Shown piece by piece: positions 16,674 through 26,560 of a stretch of 64,000 nucleotides of DNA (position 1 is the stretch's first letter; the number at the start of each line of letters is the position of its first letter). The translations under genes and the position numbers were made by a program. Below the pieces are notes generated by a model. It did no database searches, was not told where the DNA came from, and worked only from the letters and a program-made list of their open reading frames with translations. Source of the stretch: JAEUKA01 sp035328405 (GTDB lineage Bacteria > Myxococcota_A > Polyangia > Palsa-1104 > JAEUJZ01); assembly GCA_035328405.1 (NCBI GenBank), contig DAOLIT010000009.1, positions 30,906 through 94,905 of the forward strand, in the 5' to 3' direction.

Positions 16674-18197
16674 ATGGCCCAAAAAGTACAAATAGAGAAC
16701 TTCCTGTCTGAAAACGCAAAGGCGGTTCGATTGCTTGAACGGACAATTCAAGAAATAGCTGCTCAAAAAACTGTGGATGAGCGGATCGCATTAAATAGTG
16801 CTTTGGCTTCTATTCGTTGTCTTGTCGAATCTCAAGACTATAGAAATTCATATCGAGAACGCCCATCTATATTTGAAAATGATTTTGCAATTCCTATATC
16901 AAACACCAATGTGGAGATGACAGTCAGTTGGGGACTCGGAATGCATAAGAAACGCATTGAAAAGAACCTCGATTTGGAATATGTATCAAGCAAAACAGGC
17001 ATACCCGTCGGTGTCCTAGACGCATTTGAGTCTGGGAAGGCTGCTCCAACCAAAGAAGCGATTTTTCGCGTTTTGTCGTTGGAATGTTTAGATTTCGACT
17101 CTGCCTCTTTGTTACGCCACATGAACATTTCCAATGAATCAATGAGAGAACACAGTCAAAAACTCAATTGCTGGATACCGATGGGGCCTGGTCCTGTATC
17201 AAAAATTGAACAATTGAAAGCCATGGTAAACGATGATACAGACCATATTGAGCAGAGCTATCTATACATTGATCCGGCGAGTGCTGCGGATTGGTGCTCT
17301 GTATCGATACACAAAGACTACGATGCGCTTCAATCCACTGCTCAATACGATCGGGCAGCCAATGTAGCTGGAACGCTGATTGAATCACCGTGGATTGATG
17401 TTGTCGCATTGGGTTCGGGAGATGGTCGGTCTGAGGTTCGGTTTGTCGAACAACTGATCCAGTCCATAGGTCGTTCAGCACTGCGTCTCTGTCTGGTCGA
17501 TATTAGCCACCCTTTGTTGTCTGTCGCATACAGGCAAGCGAAATCCTCGTTAGGAAGATTTGAAACCCCTGTTTTTGCAATCAATGCGGATTTTTGGGAT
17601 CTCAAATTGTATAAAGAATTGCTTTCATCGGAAGGATCGAGTCAGCGCACACGGTTGTTTACCATGTTGGGACACACCCTCAGCAATTTGGACAATGACC
17701 TTGCATTTTTGGAAACGGGGTTGTCTCGCGCTCGGACGGGTGATTTGCTGTTGCTCGATTTTCGGCTGTCTTATATGCAATCGGGAAGTTACGACCAAAT
17801 CATGGCGTCGGACCCGGCTTTTTCACAAGCGGATTCACTGGAATTGATCAAATTGAGAGATCAATTTCTAACAGGCCCATTTCGACGCTATGGAGAGCCA
17901 AATGCCACGATTGAAGTGTTTCCAAAACTCGAATTTGACCACACAATACCAGGGAGTTATCGTGTGAATTTCCGTGTTCGAATTCAACATGAAAAGGTTG
18001 AACGTGTATGCTCGGTCTATTTTAGCCGACGTTATAATCAAGAGAAGCTGCTCGATACGCTTAGAAGAGTGGGCTGGGATATTGTGGATATGTGGCGCTA
18101 TGGTTTGACAAAAACACCCTGTATGCTCGGCCTCTTTCGAAAAAACCATCAGAAAAAAACATTTACTGGGCGTGAAAACTATTTCTTTGCATATTGA
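16674..18197 (+). CDS. HTH domain fused to an EgtD-like methyltransferase
   Basis: 507 residues; ATG at 16674 with GAGG 6-7 bp upstream. Residues about 88-140 form an XRE-type helix-turn-helix (HKKRIEKNLDLEYVSSKTGI, then VLDAFESGK). Residues about 200-500 resemble the EgtD/DUF2260 SAM-dependent methyltransferases. SAM motif I is ALGSGDGRSE (246-255), with CLVDIS near 273-278, and the conserved Gly-Asn segment appears as MLGHTLSNLD (331-340), followed by TGDLLLLDFRL. EgtD trimethylates histidine in ergothioneine synthesis, but no egtB or related gene is adjacent, so the substrate here is open. The gene is visibly A+T richer than its neighbours, with AT-ending codons, which suggests recent acquisition. 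Fusion of a DNA-binding domain to this enzyme fold is unusual. Confidence 0.75.
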   Translation: MAQKVQIENFLSENAKAVRLLERTIQEIAAQKTVDERIALNSALASIRCLVESQDYRNSYRERPSIFENDFAIPISNTNVEMTVSWGLGMHKKRIEKNLDLEYVSSKTGIPVGVLDAFESGKAAPTKEAIFRVLSLECLDFDSASLLRHMNISNESMREHSQKLNCWIPMGPGPVSKIEQLKAMVNDDTDHIEQSYLYIDPASAADWCSVSIHKDYDALQSTAQYDRAANVAGTLIESPWIDVVALGSGDGRSEVRFVEQLIQSIGRSALRLCLVDISHPLLSVAYRQAKSSLGRFETPVFAINADFWDLKLYKELLSSEGSSQRTRLFTMLGHTLSNLDNDLAFLETGLSRARTGDLLLLDFRLSYMQSGSYDQIMASDPAFSQADSLELIKLRDQFLTGPFRRYGEPNATIEVFPKLEFDHTIPGSYRVNFRVRIQHEKVERVCSVYFSRRYNQEKLLDTLRRVGWDIVDMWRYGLTKTPCMLGLFRKNHQKKTFTGRENYFFAY

Positions 18198-18295
18198 CAA
18201 AAGAACCAAAAAATATGATGATATCCGTCGTGTCCGTTTGACCGGTGTTCTCTCAGGGAATTGTCTCTGAAAGAGTGTTCCGAAAGGAGGAAGTC

Positions 18296-19222
18296 ATGCG
18301 TGGTTTGTTACTTGCCTGTTTGTTGGCCTTTGTGGGTTGTGGAAACACGGAGTCTGAGAGAGTGCCAGAGAACGCGCCGTTTGCGATTCTTCCGGTGCAA
18401 AACTCCAAAAATGTCGCGGAATTTTCCCCTCACACGGCGGGACCACTGGACGGGCGACCTTATCAGTATCGCGTTCCCAGTCGTTATGACAAAACAAAAC
18501 CGACACCGCTGCTGCTGATGCTCCATGGATTTTCTGCCAGTGGGAACATGGAGGAAATTTACCTAAATTTCAGTGCTCTCGCGGAAAGCAAGACCTTCCT
18601 GTACGCCTTTCCAGATGGAACACAAAATCCGGTGGGATTGCGTTTCTGGAATGCAATGGAGTGGTGTTGCAATTTCTTCAAATCCAGCGTCGATGATGTT
18701 GCTTATATTCGGGCTGTGATTGCAGACATGCAAACACGTTTTAACGTAGATCCGAAGAGGATCTTCGTCTTTGGCCATTCCAACGGCGGTTTCATGAGTC
18801 ACCGCATTGCGTGTGAATTGTCGGACACCGTAGCAGGAATTGCGAGTTTGGCCGGACAACAATGGAATGACCCAACCCGCTGTACGCCGAAGCAGCATGT
18901 GCCGATTTTGCATATTCATGGAACGCTCGATGCGGTGATTGCTTATCCTGGAATGGGCGGTCTTTATCCGGGAGCGAAAGAGACGGTGCAAATTTGGGCT
19001 CAGAAAAATGGCTGCGGCGGCAGATTGACGTATTCGGGAGACAAGAAAGACCTGGATGCGGTGTTGCTCGGCGCGGAAACGACGGTAGAGAAATACACCG
19101 GGTGTCCGGCAGACGGGCCGGTTGAATTGTGGTCGATTCAAGCCGGCGGTCATTTGCCGGTGCTCGGCAAGCATTTCTCGTCGTCCGTCTACGACTTCTT
19201 TATGGCCCACCCCAAGCCGTAA
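18296..19222 (+). CDS. Secreted PHB-depolymerase/feruloyl-esterase-like lipoprotein
   Basis: 308 residues from the ATG at 18296, with a near-perfect AAAGGAGG upstream. The lipobox is LAFVG-C (Cys15). It has the alpha/beta-hydrolase fold of the LpqC/PHB-depolymerase group: oxyanion segment LLLMLHGFSASG (72-83), nucleophile elbow GHSNGG (Ser162), acid HGTLD (Asp212) and a catalytic His near 293 (AGGHLP). Such enzymes cut short-chain polyesters or feruloyl and acetyl esters on plant polysaccharides. As a lipoprotein it would act on the cell surface or in the periplasm. It is a single-gene unit, convergent with the WD40 gene. Confidence 0.85.
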   Translation: MRGLLLACLLAFVGCGNTESERVPENAPFAILPVQNSKNVAEFSPHTAGPLDGRPYQYRVPSRYDKTKPTPLLLMLHGFSASGNMEEIYLNFSALAESKTFLYAFPDGTQNPVGLRFWNAMEWCCNFFKSSVDDVAYIRAVIADMQTRFNVDPKRIFVFGHSNGGFMSHRIACELSDTVAGIASLAGQQWNDPTRCTPKQHVPILHIHGTLDAVIAYPGMGGLYPGAKETVQIWAQKNGCGGRLTYSGDKKDLDAVLLGAETTVEKYTGCPADGPVELWSIQAGGHLPVLGKHFSSSVYDFFMAHPKP

Positions 19223-19345
19223 CCCCTTTCCGAGGGGCACAATCGACCGCTGTGGCTGCTCAGCCTACGCCCGGCGGTGGCGAATCGCCCGCACCCATTT
19301 TTGCAAAAGACGCCGAAGTTGAGCAGGTGACGGCCCAAAGCTGGT

Positions 19346-21715
19346 CTACTTCGCGTCGGGAAATCGGTCGCAGTGACTTGCGACTTCGGGATACAAATCC
19401 GTGCTGCGCAGCACCCGACAGCCAAAACCGAGCAAACCATCCACACTCGCCAACAGAATCCGCGCCGTTCCATCTCCGCCAGCCAAAATCACGCGCGTTC
19501 CGTCCGGTGAAAACTGTACGCTCCGCACCCCTCCTGCTTTGTCCTCCAAAGACAGAAGGAGTTTTCCTGATTTCACTTCCCAAATCCGCGCCATGTGGTC
19601 GTCCCCGCTCGATGCCAACAGGCTGCTGTCCGGCGAAAAGGACACCGACCGAACCACCGTTCCGTGCCCCTGCAACGTCCATTGAAGTTGGCCCGTTCGT
19701 GCATCCCACACCATCACATTTCCGTCCGCAGAACCTGTTGCAATCCGCGCTCCTCCCGGCGAAAACGCGGCAGACAGAACATCCTGGTTGTGCCCCTGTA
19801 ACGTCAGGAGGGTCTGTTGCGTGGCCAAATCCCACACACGAGCGTTTCCGTCGCTGCTGGCCGTGACCAAACGACTCCCATCCGGTGAAAAAGCGCACGA
19901 ACGGACTTCGCTTGTGTGACCTGAAAGCGTGGCCACCAGTTGCGAAGTTTGCGGATTCCAGATTCGAGTCGTGCGATCCGCGCTGGCCGAACACAACCGC
20001 ATTCCGTCCGGAGAAAACCCAACCTGAAACACAGGCCCCTGATGCCCGGAAAGAACACCCAAAGGTCGCCCCGTTTGTCCGTCCCACAAACGCACCGTTT
20101 TGTCGCTTGACGCCGTTGCAATCCGTCCCCCGTTTTTGGAAAAGACACCCCAATTCACTTCCGCTTGATGCCCTTGCAAAAGCGACAGACTGCGTTCGCT
20201 CCGGGCGTTCCACAGCAGCGCGTTGTGATCGATGTGCGCAGTGACCACCCGTCCCCCATCGGGAGAAAACATCGCACTGTTGAGCTCAAATTTGCTTTGA
20301 AAAATCTGTCCGTACCGCCCCGCTCGAATGTCCCAAACGCGCGCCATTCCGTCGGAAGACGCCGTTGCCACTCGTGTCATGTCCGGCGAGAACACGGCCC
20401 CGCGCAAATCCTGTGTATGCCCTTTGAGTACATACAGTTGCCTGCCCGAAATGGCATCCCAGACTTTCGCCAACCGGTTGTTTGTCGTCGTCGTGACCAC
20501 GCGCAAACCGTCCGCCGAATACGCCGCTGTTCGCACCCCATCGTCCATATCGAGCAGATTCAAATGCACGCGCCCCGTCGCGGCCTCCCAAATGATCGCT
20601 TTTTTGTCCCGCCCTGCGGTCAGGACGCGCATTCCGTTTTGGGAGAACACCGCCGAGGTCACGTCCTCGCTGTGACCCGTCAAAATGAAGACACACCGTC
20701 CCGAAGACGTATCCCAAATTCTGGCCGTGTCATCTGCGCTGGCTGTGACCACGCGACTCCCATCCGGTGAAAAGCCCGCGTACAAAACCGGCCCCTGATG
20801 CCCGGCCAGTGTGACCAGCGTGCGCCCCGAACGCGCATCCCAAATGCGCCCTTGGTTGTCGCCTCCCGCTGTCACCACTTTGTTGCCGTCCCGAGAGAAA
20901 AACGCGACATTCACTTCTTGGTTGTGGCCGGAAAGTGTCACCAGAGTCTTTCCGGTTGCTGCCTCCCAGACCCGTGCCGTTCGGTCGGCGCTTGCGGTCA
21001 CAACCCGTTTTCCATCCGTCGAAAACGCGGCGAAAAGGACATCTTGGGTGTGTCCTTTCAGGGTCTGCGCAACCTGCATGTTGCTCGTGTCGTACACCCG
21101 CGCACTCCCATCCGACGACGCCGTTGCCAACCGTTTCCCATCCGCGCTGTACTGAGCCGAGTACACCGAACCTTCGTGCTTGAGCACCTGAGAAACGACC
21201 ATTTCGCCCGTCGCGCGAAACAAATCCCGGATTGCAGCCGGCGTTGGAGTACCTCCTCCCCCCAGCATGTTTCCGACGGTGATAATCGCATTTTTCAATA
21301 CGGTCTGCCGATTCCCAATCTGGTCCAAAAACAGATCGTTCTGTGCTTCCAGAGCCTCCAACTTTGCTTTCACATCGGGGTCAATCGGGGGCGGCGGAGG
21401 AGGCGGCGGCGTCAAGTCCACATTCGCATCGGTGCCCCCATCCAAAACGCCTGAATCTGCCCCGAGCTCATCACTTTTTCCAGCGTCCGAGCGAGTGCCA
21501 GAAGCGTCCGAAAAACCGAGGCTACCGGCATCTTTTTGGCCACCGTCGCGACCGGTGTTTCCGCTGCTCCCCAGATCCGAAAGAAAACTCCTTGGTTTGC
21601 CGCCCGCCGTCGGTGCGGTTGGGTTTTCAGCAGACACACCCACCGACAACAAAACCAGTGTTCCGATTCCCAAAAGCACAAATGGCCCAGGCAGCCGACG
21701 AGAGAGCACAGACAT
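19346..21715 (-). CDS. Exported 14-repeat WD40 protein
   Basis: 789 residues from the ATG at 21715. An N-terminal signal or anchor (FVLLGIGTLVLLSVG) leads into about 80 residues of Asp/Ser/Gly-rich sequence, a run of eight prolines and a short coiled-coil-like helix (KLEALEAQNDLFLDQIGNRQ). Then come 14 WD40 repeats, each with a 'GH..V..A.FSPDG.R..TAS.D...R.WD' core, which would make two seven-bladed propellers. WD40 propellers are protein-binding platforms, and this one probably works in the periplasm or on the surface. Repeat 6 and repeat 8 are the most diverged. No kinase or caspase domain is fused to it. It diverges from the lipoprotein/TonB-receptor pair. Confidence 0.88.
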   Translation of the reverse strand: MSVLSRRLPGPFVLLGIGTLVLLSVGVSAENPTAPTAGGKPRSFLSDLGSSGNTGRDGGQKDAGSLGFSDASGTRSDAGKSDELGADSGVLDGGTDANVDLTPPPPPPPPIDPDVKAKLEALEAQNDLFLDQIGNRQTVLKNAIITVGNMLGGGGTPTPAAIRDLFRATGEMVVSQVLKHEGSVYSAQYSADGKRLATASSDGSARVYDTSNMQVAQTLKGHTQDVLFAAFSTDGKRVVTASADRTARVWEAATGKTLVTLSGHNQEVNVAFFSRDGNKVVTAGGDNQGRIWDARSGRTLVTLAGHQGPVLYAGFSPDGSRVVTASADDTARIWDTSSGRCVFILTGHSEDVTSAVFSQNGMRVLTAGRDKKAIIWEAATGRVHLNLLDMDDGVRTAAYSADGLRVVTTTTNNRLAKVWDAISGRQLYVLKGHTQDLRGAVFSPDMTRVATASSDGMARVWDIRAGRYGQIFQSKFELNSAMFSPDGGRVVTAHIDHNALLWNARSERSLSLLQGHQAEVNWGVFSKNGGRIATASSDKTVRLWDGQTGRPLGVLSGHQGPVFQVGFSPDGMRLCSASADRTTRIWNPQTSQLVATLSGHTSEVRSCAFSPDGSRLVTASSDGNARVWDLATQQTLLTLQGHNQDVLSAAFSPGGARIATGSADGNVMVWDARTGQLQWTLQGHGTVVRSVSFSPDSSLLASSGDDHMARIWEVKSGKLLLSLEDKAGGVRSVQFSPDGTRVILAGGDGTARILLASVDGLLGFGCRVLRSTDLYPEVASHCDRFPDAK

Positions 21716-21826
21716 GGGCCTCAGAATAACAGAGAAGCGTTTTCCCCGTTCCCTTTCTGCCGCCAAATCTCCTATGGTGCTGCCGAAAAACGTGCGTTTT
21801 TCCTGATGCGTCCTCTGGAGTTGCGG

Positions 21827-22930
21827 ATGTCTTGTGTGTCTCGTGTATTTGGGCCTGGTTCGCTGCTTTTCGCGGCGGTCCTTGCGTCGTTTTCGCTTCC
21901 GGTCGTTGGTTGCAATCCGTATGAACAACGCAGTGAATCCTACTTGGCAGGTGCGGTGGACCCCGTTCATTTTCCCACCCCCTACCTTGGAGAGGGTGGA
22001 GACGGGAAACGGCCTGGAAGTGGACGTTTTGCGTATGCCAATGTCTATGTTCGTGGAACAAAACGTGCGTATTACCCCCTTCCTTTTCATGGTAAACAGG
22101 CCAAAGCGCAAGATCCCCTGGATCTGGCTTCACACGCTGTCCCACTCGCATACCACTTTGATCCCGATGGGACACCAGATGGGAAAGATTCCCGTCGCTG
22201 TGTTTCCCCTCCTGGCTATGTATATGACCAAGAAGCACGGCGAAAGGATGCACTCCCGTTGAATCAACAGGGGAACATTTTTACGGCCCTTCCATATGAA
22301 AGCGATCCGCCCGGAAATACGTCCTACATTCCGGTCGTTCGCGAGGTTTCTGTTCGTTCAAACAAGAACCCCTGTCAGGCACCCAAAAGTGAACAGAATT
22401 TGGTTTCGCGGACAGATTTGTCCATCGATCTTGTTCCGCCTGCCGATGGTACAATCGGCGGTTTTCCCACGGGAAGGCCCAGCGGTCGGTATCTGTTGTG
22501 GATACTCATTGATCCAGCCGCCGAGGTTTTGTTTCCTGCTGGACAACTCGATCCCGTGACCCGGCTGGGTCCGCAGCGTTTCGGTTGGTTCAATCAATAC
22601 ATCTCAGCGTATTTGGATGGGGGCGTAATTCCCATAGATCCCCTTTCGCCATTTGGGAAGATTCGGATGCGACCCCAGAAGATGCTATTTCCGACGAGAA
22701 TGTTCGACAAAGAAACCGGACAGGTCGTGCTCGGGCAACTCGGAAGAGGATTTGATCTCATGGAATTTGCTCGCGAGGATGAAGGCTATTCCCCTGTGTG
22801 CCAGGTGTATTCCTTTGAACCTCAAGATCCGTTGGCGGGATTTGAGAAATCGATTGCAGAGGTCCCTCCCGCCGGAATCACGGACACGGGGCAGTTGATC
22901 TATTGTCCACAAATTCCGGGGGAGTCCTGA
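21827..22930 (+). CDS. Lipoprotein paired with a TonB-dependent receptor
   Basis: 367 residues from the ATG at 21827, chosen because GGAG sits 6 bp upstream; an ATG at 21806 is also in frame. The signal ends in a lipobox LPVVG-C. The mature protein is Pro/Gly-rich and has few predicted helices, with long loops such as HFPTPYLGEGGDG and DLVPPADGTIGG. I recognise no family. Only 3 bp separate its stop from the TonB-receptor start, so the two are an operon, and a surface-exposed accessory or substrate-binding lipoprotein for that receptor is the natural inference, by analogy with SusD-type pairing. It shows no SusD similarity that I can see. Confidence 0.75.
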   Translation: MSCVSRVFGPGSLLFAAVLASFSLPVVGCNPYEQRSESYLAGAVDPVHFPTPYLGEGGDGKRPGSGRFAYANVYVRGTKRAYYPLPFHGKQAKAQDPLDLASHAVPLAYHFDPDGTPDGKDSRRCVSPPGYVYDQEARRKDALPLNQQGNIFTALPYESDPPGNTSYIPVVREVSVRSNKNPCQAPKSEQNLVSRTDLSIDLVPPADGTIGGFPTGRPSGRYLLWILIDPAAEVLFPAGQLDPVTRLGPQRFGWFNQYISAYLDGGVIPIDPLSPFGKIRMRPQKMLFPTRMFDKETGQVVLGQLGRGFDLMEFAREDEGYSPVCQVYSFEPQDPLAGFEKSIAEVPPAGITDTGQLIYCPQIPGES

Positions 22931-22933
22931 GCC

Positions 22934-25741
22934 ATGCGTCTACGTGTTGCTCTTTTGGGGTGTTTGTTTGCGTTCCTCCTGCTCTTGTTTCCTGCGTACG
23001 TACAGGCGGTTGGGGTACAAGACGGTAGGCTTGCCGGTTCCGTCAAAGACAAGCTTTCGGGAAGCCCCCTTCCCGCAGCGCGCGTCACCGTTTCGAGTTC
23101 GCGCCTCATTGCAGGTTCTCTGACCACGTTCACAGACGATGAAGGGGCCTTCCTTTTTCCATCTCTCCCGCCCGGAAAATACCAAGTCGAAGTTTCGTAT
23201 GAGGGGGCCAAACCCATCCGTCACGAAATCGTGATCCGTCAAGGAGAAACTTTCCCCCTTCGCATCATCTGGAGCATTGAGGAACTGGAACAGACCACCA
23301 GAATCATTGTGGAAGAACGCCAAACCATTCGACCCGACACCACCGAAACCGGAACTGTGATCTCAGCGGAACAAAACGCCAGAATTGCGACGAATCGTCG
23401 CTATCAAGACGTTGCGCAGCAGGTTGCGGGTGTTTCAGGTGGGGGCAATCCCAACGTGAAGGGGGCCCTGGATTCCCACAACCGGTATTTGGTTGACGGT
23501 CTTGACATCACTGACCCTGTGACGAATACGTTTTCTGCCAACATCAACTTTGATTCAATCGATTCCGTTGAAATCCTCACGGGAGGCGCAGAAGCCCAAT
23601 ACAACTCGCTTGGGGGAATCGTGAACTTGATCACAGCGACGGGCGGGGCAAGTTGGAAGTTGAATGCTTCTTTGTTTGTAAACCATCAAAGTTTTTCCGT
23701 TGGAAAACAGTTCGGGACCCAGGTGTATCAGGGGACACGCCCCTTTTTGTATCTTGCCTCGTCTCCGCAGGCTTCCTACCAAGCGACCGTTTTGGCTTCG
23801 GGTCCTCTGATCAAGAACAAACTGTGGATCAACGTATCGTTTGAATACTTGCATCGAGAAACGTCCCAACCCATTGGACCTACGTTGGGAATCCAGTCGC
23901 CGCCTCTTCGTTCGGATCGGTATCTACCTCGGTTGAAATTGACGTATGCGCCCAGTTCCAAACACCGCATGACGTTGTCTGTTTCAGCAGACCCGGCATT
24001 TTTTAACAACGTAGCCCAAGACAACATTCGTCTGGGAATTGCCGAGGACCATCAACGGCAAGGGGGACTCTTTTCCGTGCTTCAGTGGGACTACTTTCAT
24101 AGCGAGAAGTGGAATACCAACATCCAAACCGGCTTCCAATTCTCCCAGATTGATTATGGCCCGCAGGGATATTTTGGAAGTGTAGATACGTCGGCGTACC
24201 AGGGGACCGGTCGCTTTTCGTCGGTCCATGATGTGTACGACCCGGATCGGCCCCAGCATGTGAATGCGGATGATGGAACCGTATGGTATCAGGGGAGTCC
24301 TGTTTCCTTCGACACACGGTTCACGTTTCAATTCGACCCCTCGATCTCTGTTCGCGGAAAATTCCTTGGAAAACACGAAGCCAAATTTGGCATCCAGACA
24401 CGTGCAAGCCATCACAAGAGTGAGACGTTTACCCCTGGGGACATGGTGTATTACGATTCCGGGGGAGGTCTGGGAGAGGCTGGTCTGTGCATCCCAGAAA
24501 TGCGCCAGACACAGGGCTGTTCCCAGAGAACGCTTTCGCCCAGATTCGGGAACCAACAAACCGGTTTTTCCGTCGGTGCATTTGCACAAGATCGGTGGCA
24601 AATCAGTTCGTTTCTGCGTGTGAATCCAGGTCTTCGTCTGGACTACGGAAGGGCCACCAACAGTTTGGGAGAGGAAGTCTCCAATCTGTTTGGAGTAGGA
24701 CCCCGAATCGGTGTCCTGTTTGATCTCACGCAAGATCAAAAGACGCTGTTCTCGGCATATTACGGCAGATCGAATGAGGTGTTGTCTCTGCTCTCTGCGG
24801 CGTATGGGGATGTCTCTGCATCCGCAACCAGACAGAAGTGGAATCCAGACAAGAATACGTTTCAGGATTTTCAGACCACCGGCGGGCCGGGTGGATACGC
24901 ACTTGATCCGAAAGGAGTCCCCCCTCACTCAGATGAAGTCACACTGTCTTTGCGGAGGGAACTTGGGTTGAACTCTGTTGCGCGGACGGACTACACCTAC
25001 AAGCGGGTTTCGAACATTTGGGATGGGCGCGAAGTGAATCAAATGTGGGACCCAACCGGAACGCGAGTCATTGACTATGCAGATGGCATGCCGCACCAGA
25101 AGTTTTTGTATACGCGCCCCGACGAGAATTGGCGTGTGTATCATGGCATGGATGTGATGTTTGAAACACGCCCCAATCAGCAGTGGGATGTGTCGCTTGC
25201 GTACACGCTTTCCTTTTTGTATGGCCCCGGTGCAGAGCAATTCGGACAAGTGTCAGGGGACTCCCGGCAAAGCCCCTTTTACAACCCCCGAATGTTTGGG
25301 TTTTACGATGGCTATCTTCCCGAAGATCGTCGGCACAACCTGAAATTGCGTGCTTCGTATTCCACGAAAGGAATCTTGATCGGGGCATTCCTGAATTTCC
25401 AAAGTGGAGCACCACACACGAAACATTTTTTCAACCAAGCCGACGGTGATTTTACGAGCAGGCGTTCTCCGAGCGGAACAGATCCAGGACATATCGCAAA
25501 CGATGTGACTTCGATTGCAGAGATCCGCACGCCGGCTCTGCTCGTGACGGATTTGCGTGTGGCGTACGACCTATTTGCGCTTGTCAAAACATTCCATCTG
25601 CAAATCAGCGCGGACTTGTTCAACCTGTTCAACCTAGATTCTCCGACGGCGATCGAGACCCGCGATGTTCCTTCCTATGGCCAAGTGACCGCGCGCCAAC
25701 AACCCCTCCGCTTCCAACTCGGCCTCCAGTTTCAGCATTAG
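22934..25741 (+). CDS. TonB-dependent receptor with carboxypeptidase-regulatory-like N-domain
   Basis: 935 residues; GGGGGAG upstream of the ATG. Signal peptide (ALLGCLFAFLLLLFPAYVQA), then a carboxypeptidase-D regulatory-like beta-sandwich at about 30-95 (GRLAGSVKDKLSGSPLPAAR, FPSLPPGKYQVEVSYEG), a plug domain at about 125-225 (VDGLDITDPVTNTF, SVEILTGGAEAQYNSLGG) and a beta-barrel to the C-terminus (ending FQLGLQFQH). These receptors import bulky ligands using TonB energy. There is no TonB-ExbBD here, and the ligand is unknown. The N-domain instead of an STN domain argues against anti-sigma signalling. It is the second gene of a two-gene operon with the preceding lipoprotein. The 100-N gap begins 5 bp after the stop. 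Confidence 0.92.
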   Translation: MRLRVALLGCLFAFLLLLFPAYVQAVGVQDGRLAGSVKDKLSGSPLPAARVTVSSSRLIAGSLTTFTDDEGAFLFPSLPPGKYQVEVSYEGAKPIRHEIVIRQGETFPLRIIWSIEELEQTTRIIVEERQTIRPDTTETGTVISAEQNARIATNRRYQDVAQQVAGVSGGGNPNVKGALDSHNRYLVDGLDITDPVTNTFSANINFDSIDSVEILTGGAEAQYNSLGGIVNLITATGGASWKLNASLFVNHQSFSVGKQFGTQVYQGTRPFLYLASSPQASYQATVLASGPLIKNKLWINVSFEYLHRETSQPIGPTLGIQSPPLRSDRYLPRLKLTYAPSSKHRMTLSVSADPAFFNNVAQDNIRLGIAEDHQRQGGLFSVLQWDYFHSEKWNTNIQTGFQFSQIDYGPQGYFGSVDTSAYQGTGRFSSVHDVYDPDRPQHVNADDGTVWYQGSPVSFDTRFTFQFDPSISVRGKFLGKHEAKFGIQTRASHHKSETFTPGDMVYYDSGGGLGEAGLCIPEMRQTQGCSQRTLSPRFGNQQTGFSVGAFAQDRWQISSFLRVNPGLRLDYGRATNSLGEEVSNLFGVGPRIGVLFDLTQDQKTLFSAYYGRSNEVLSLLSAAYGDVSASATRQKWNPDKNTFQDFQTTGGPGGYALDPKGVPPHSDEVTLSLRRELGLNSVARTDYTYKRVSNIWDGREVNQMWDPTGTRVIDYADGMPHQKFLYTRPDENWRVYHGMDVMFETRPNQQWDVSLAYTLSFLYGPGAEQFGQVSGDSRQSPFYNPRMFGFYDGYLPEDRRHNLKLRASYSTKGILIGAFLNFQSGAPHTKHFFNQADGDFTSRRSPSGTDPGHIANDVTSIAEIRTPALLVTDLRVAYDLFALVKTFHLQISADLFNLFNLDSPTAIETRDVPSYGQVTARQQPLRFQLGLQFQH

Positions 25742-25745
25742 GAGC

Positions 25746-25845
25746 NNNNNNNNNNNNNNNNNNNNNNNNNNNNNNNNNNNNNNNNNNNNNNNNNNNNNNN
25801 NNNNNNNNNNNNNNNNNNNNNNNNNNNNNNNNNNNNNNNNNNNNN
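25746..25845. other. Assembly gap (100 N)
   Basis: Exactly 100 N directly after the TonB-receptor gene and next to the end of a minus-strand gene. Its true size is unknown. Confidence 0.99.
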
Positions 25846-25846
25846 G

Positions 25847-26410
25847 CTATTGACGGGCACGGGGGATCATGGCGCAGCTTCGGATGAGGTTGCGGTAGGT
25901 TCCGGGGTTTCCAGTTGTGTCCTGGTATTTCACTTCCAGGGTGGAAGAGGTCTTTTGCACAACGGTTGCAAAGAACACGTACTGTCCTTGCAGGGTCGGA
26001 TTTTCACGGTCACTTGTGGGATTTCCCGCGCCGCAGTCCACCCGAAATCGGAACTGGAGCCGCGAGCCGGAGTCGGTCACGCGCAGAAGATGAACCCCGG
26101 TGATGTGTCCACTATCCAAAAGGAGCACCACCAACTGTTCCCGGGTCCAGTCCAGCCCTGAAGCACACCCAAATCGCTGCACAAAGTCTGCCTCGGCTGA
26201 AATGGCGACCGGGGTGTTCAGTTTCAGCGAGGCCAGCGTTTTGTTGGAATACAGCGGTCCGGGTTTGGGCAGACATGTTCCGCTGAATGATCGCCACGTT
26301 TGAGGAGTCGCCGGCTTGGGAGACTCTGCCCTTGTTTCGAGCGGAAGAATCCCAAGCAGGCCGAGCGCAATCCCAAGACACGTTCCGAATTTGTGATTTC
26401 CACCCATCAT
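25847..26410 (-). CDS. Exported hypothetical protein
   Basis: 187 residues from the ATG at 26410, with AAAGGGAACC just upstream. The signal peptide has the core FGTCLGIALGLLGILPL and likely cleaves after ETRA. The mature part of about 155 residues alternates beta-type stretches (TREQLVVLLLDSGHITGVHL, LQFRFRVDCG, YVFFATVVQK) and has four or more cysteines. I recognise no family. The stop codon is 1 bp from the assembly gap, so the visible gene is complete but its 3' context is not. It follows a small exported protein gene by 150 bp on the same strand. Confidence 0.65.
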   Translation of the reverse strand: MMGGNHKFGTCLGIALGLLGILPLETRAESPKPATPQTWRSFSGTCLPKPGPLYSNKTLASLKLNTPVAISAEADFVQRFGCASGLDWTREQLVVLLLDSGHITGVHLLRVTDSGSRLQFRFRVDCGAGNPTSDRENPTLQGQYVFFATVVQKTSSTLEVKYQDTTGNPGTYRNLIRSCAMIPRARQ

Positions 26411-26560
26411 GGTTCCCTTTGTCGGTTCTGTCAGAGTATCCGAAACACGCACCAGGCTGTGCGGCCTCCTATCGGAATCGAGTTCATGCAAAGCCATGAA
26501 CGGATTGTACGTTGGACGATGTGGGAGGGTGTGGGTGACGTTTTAGGGGGAGAGAGTTTT

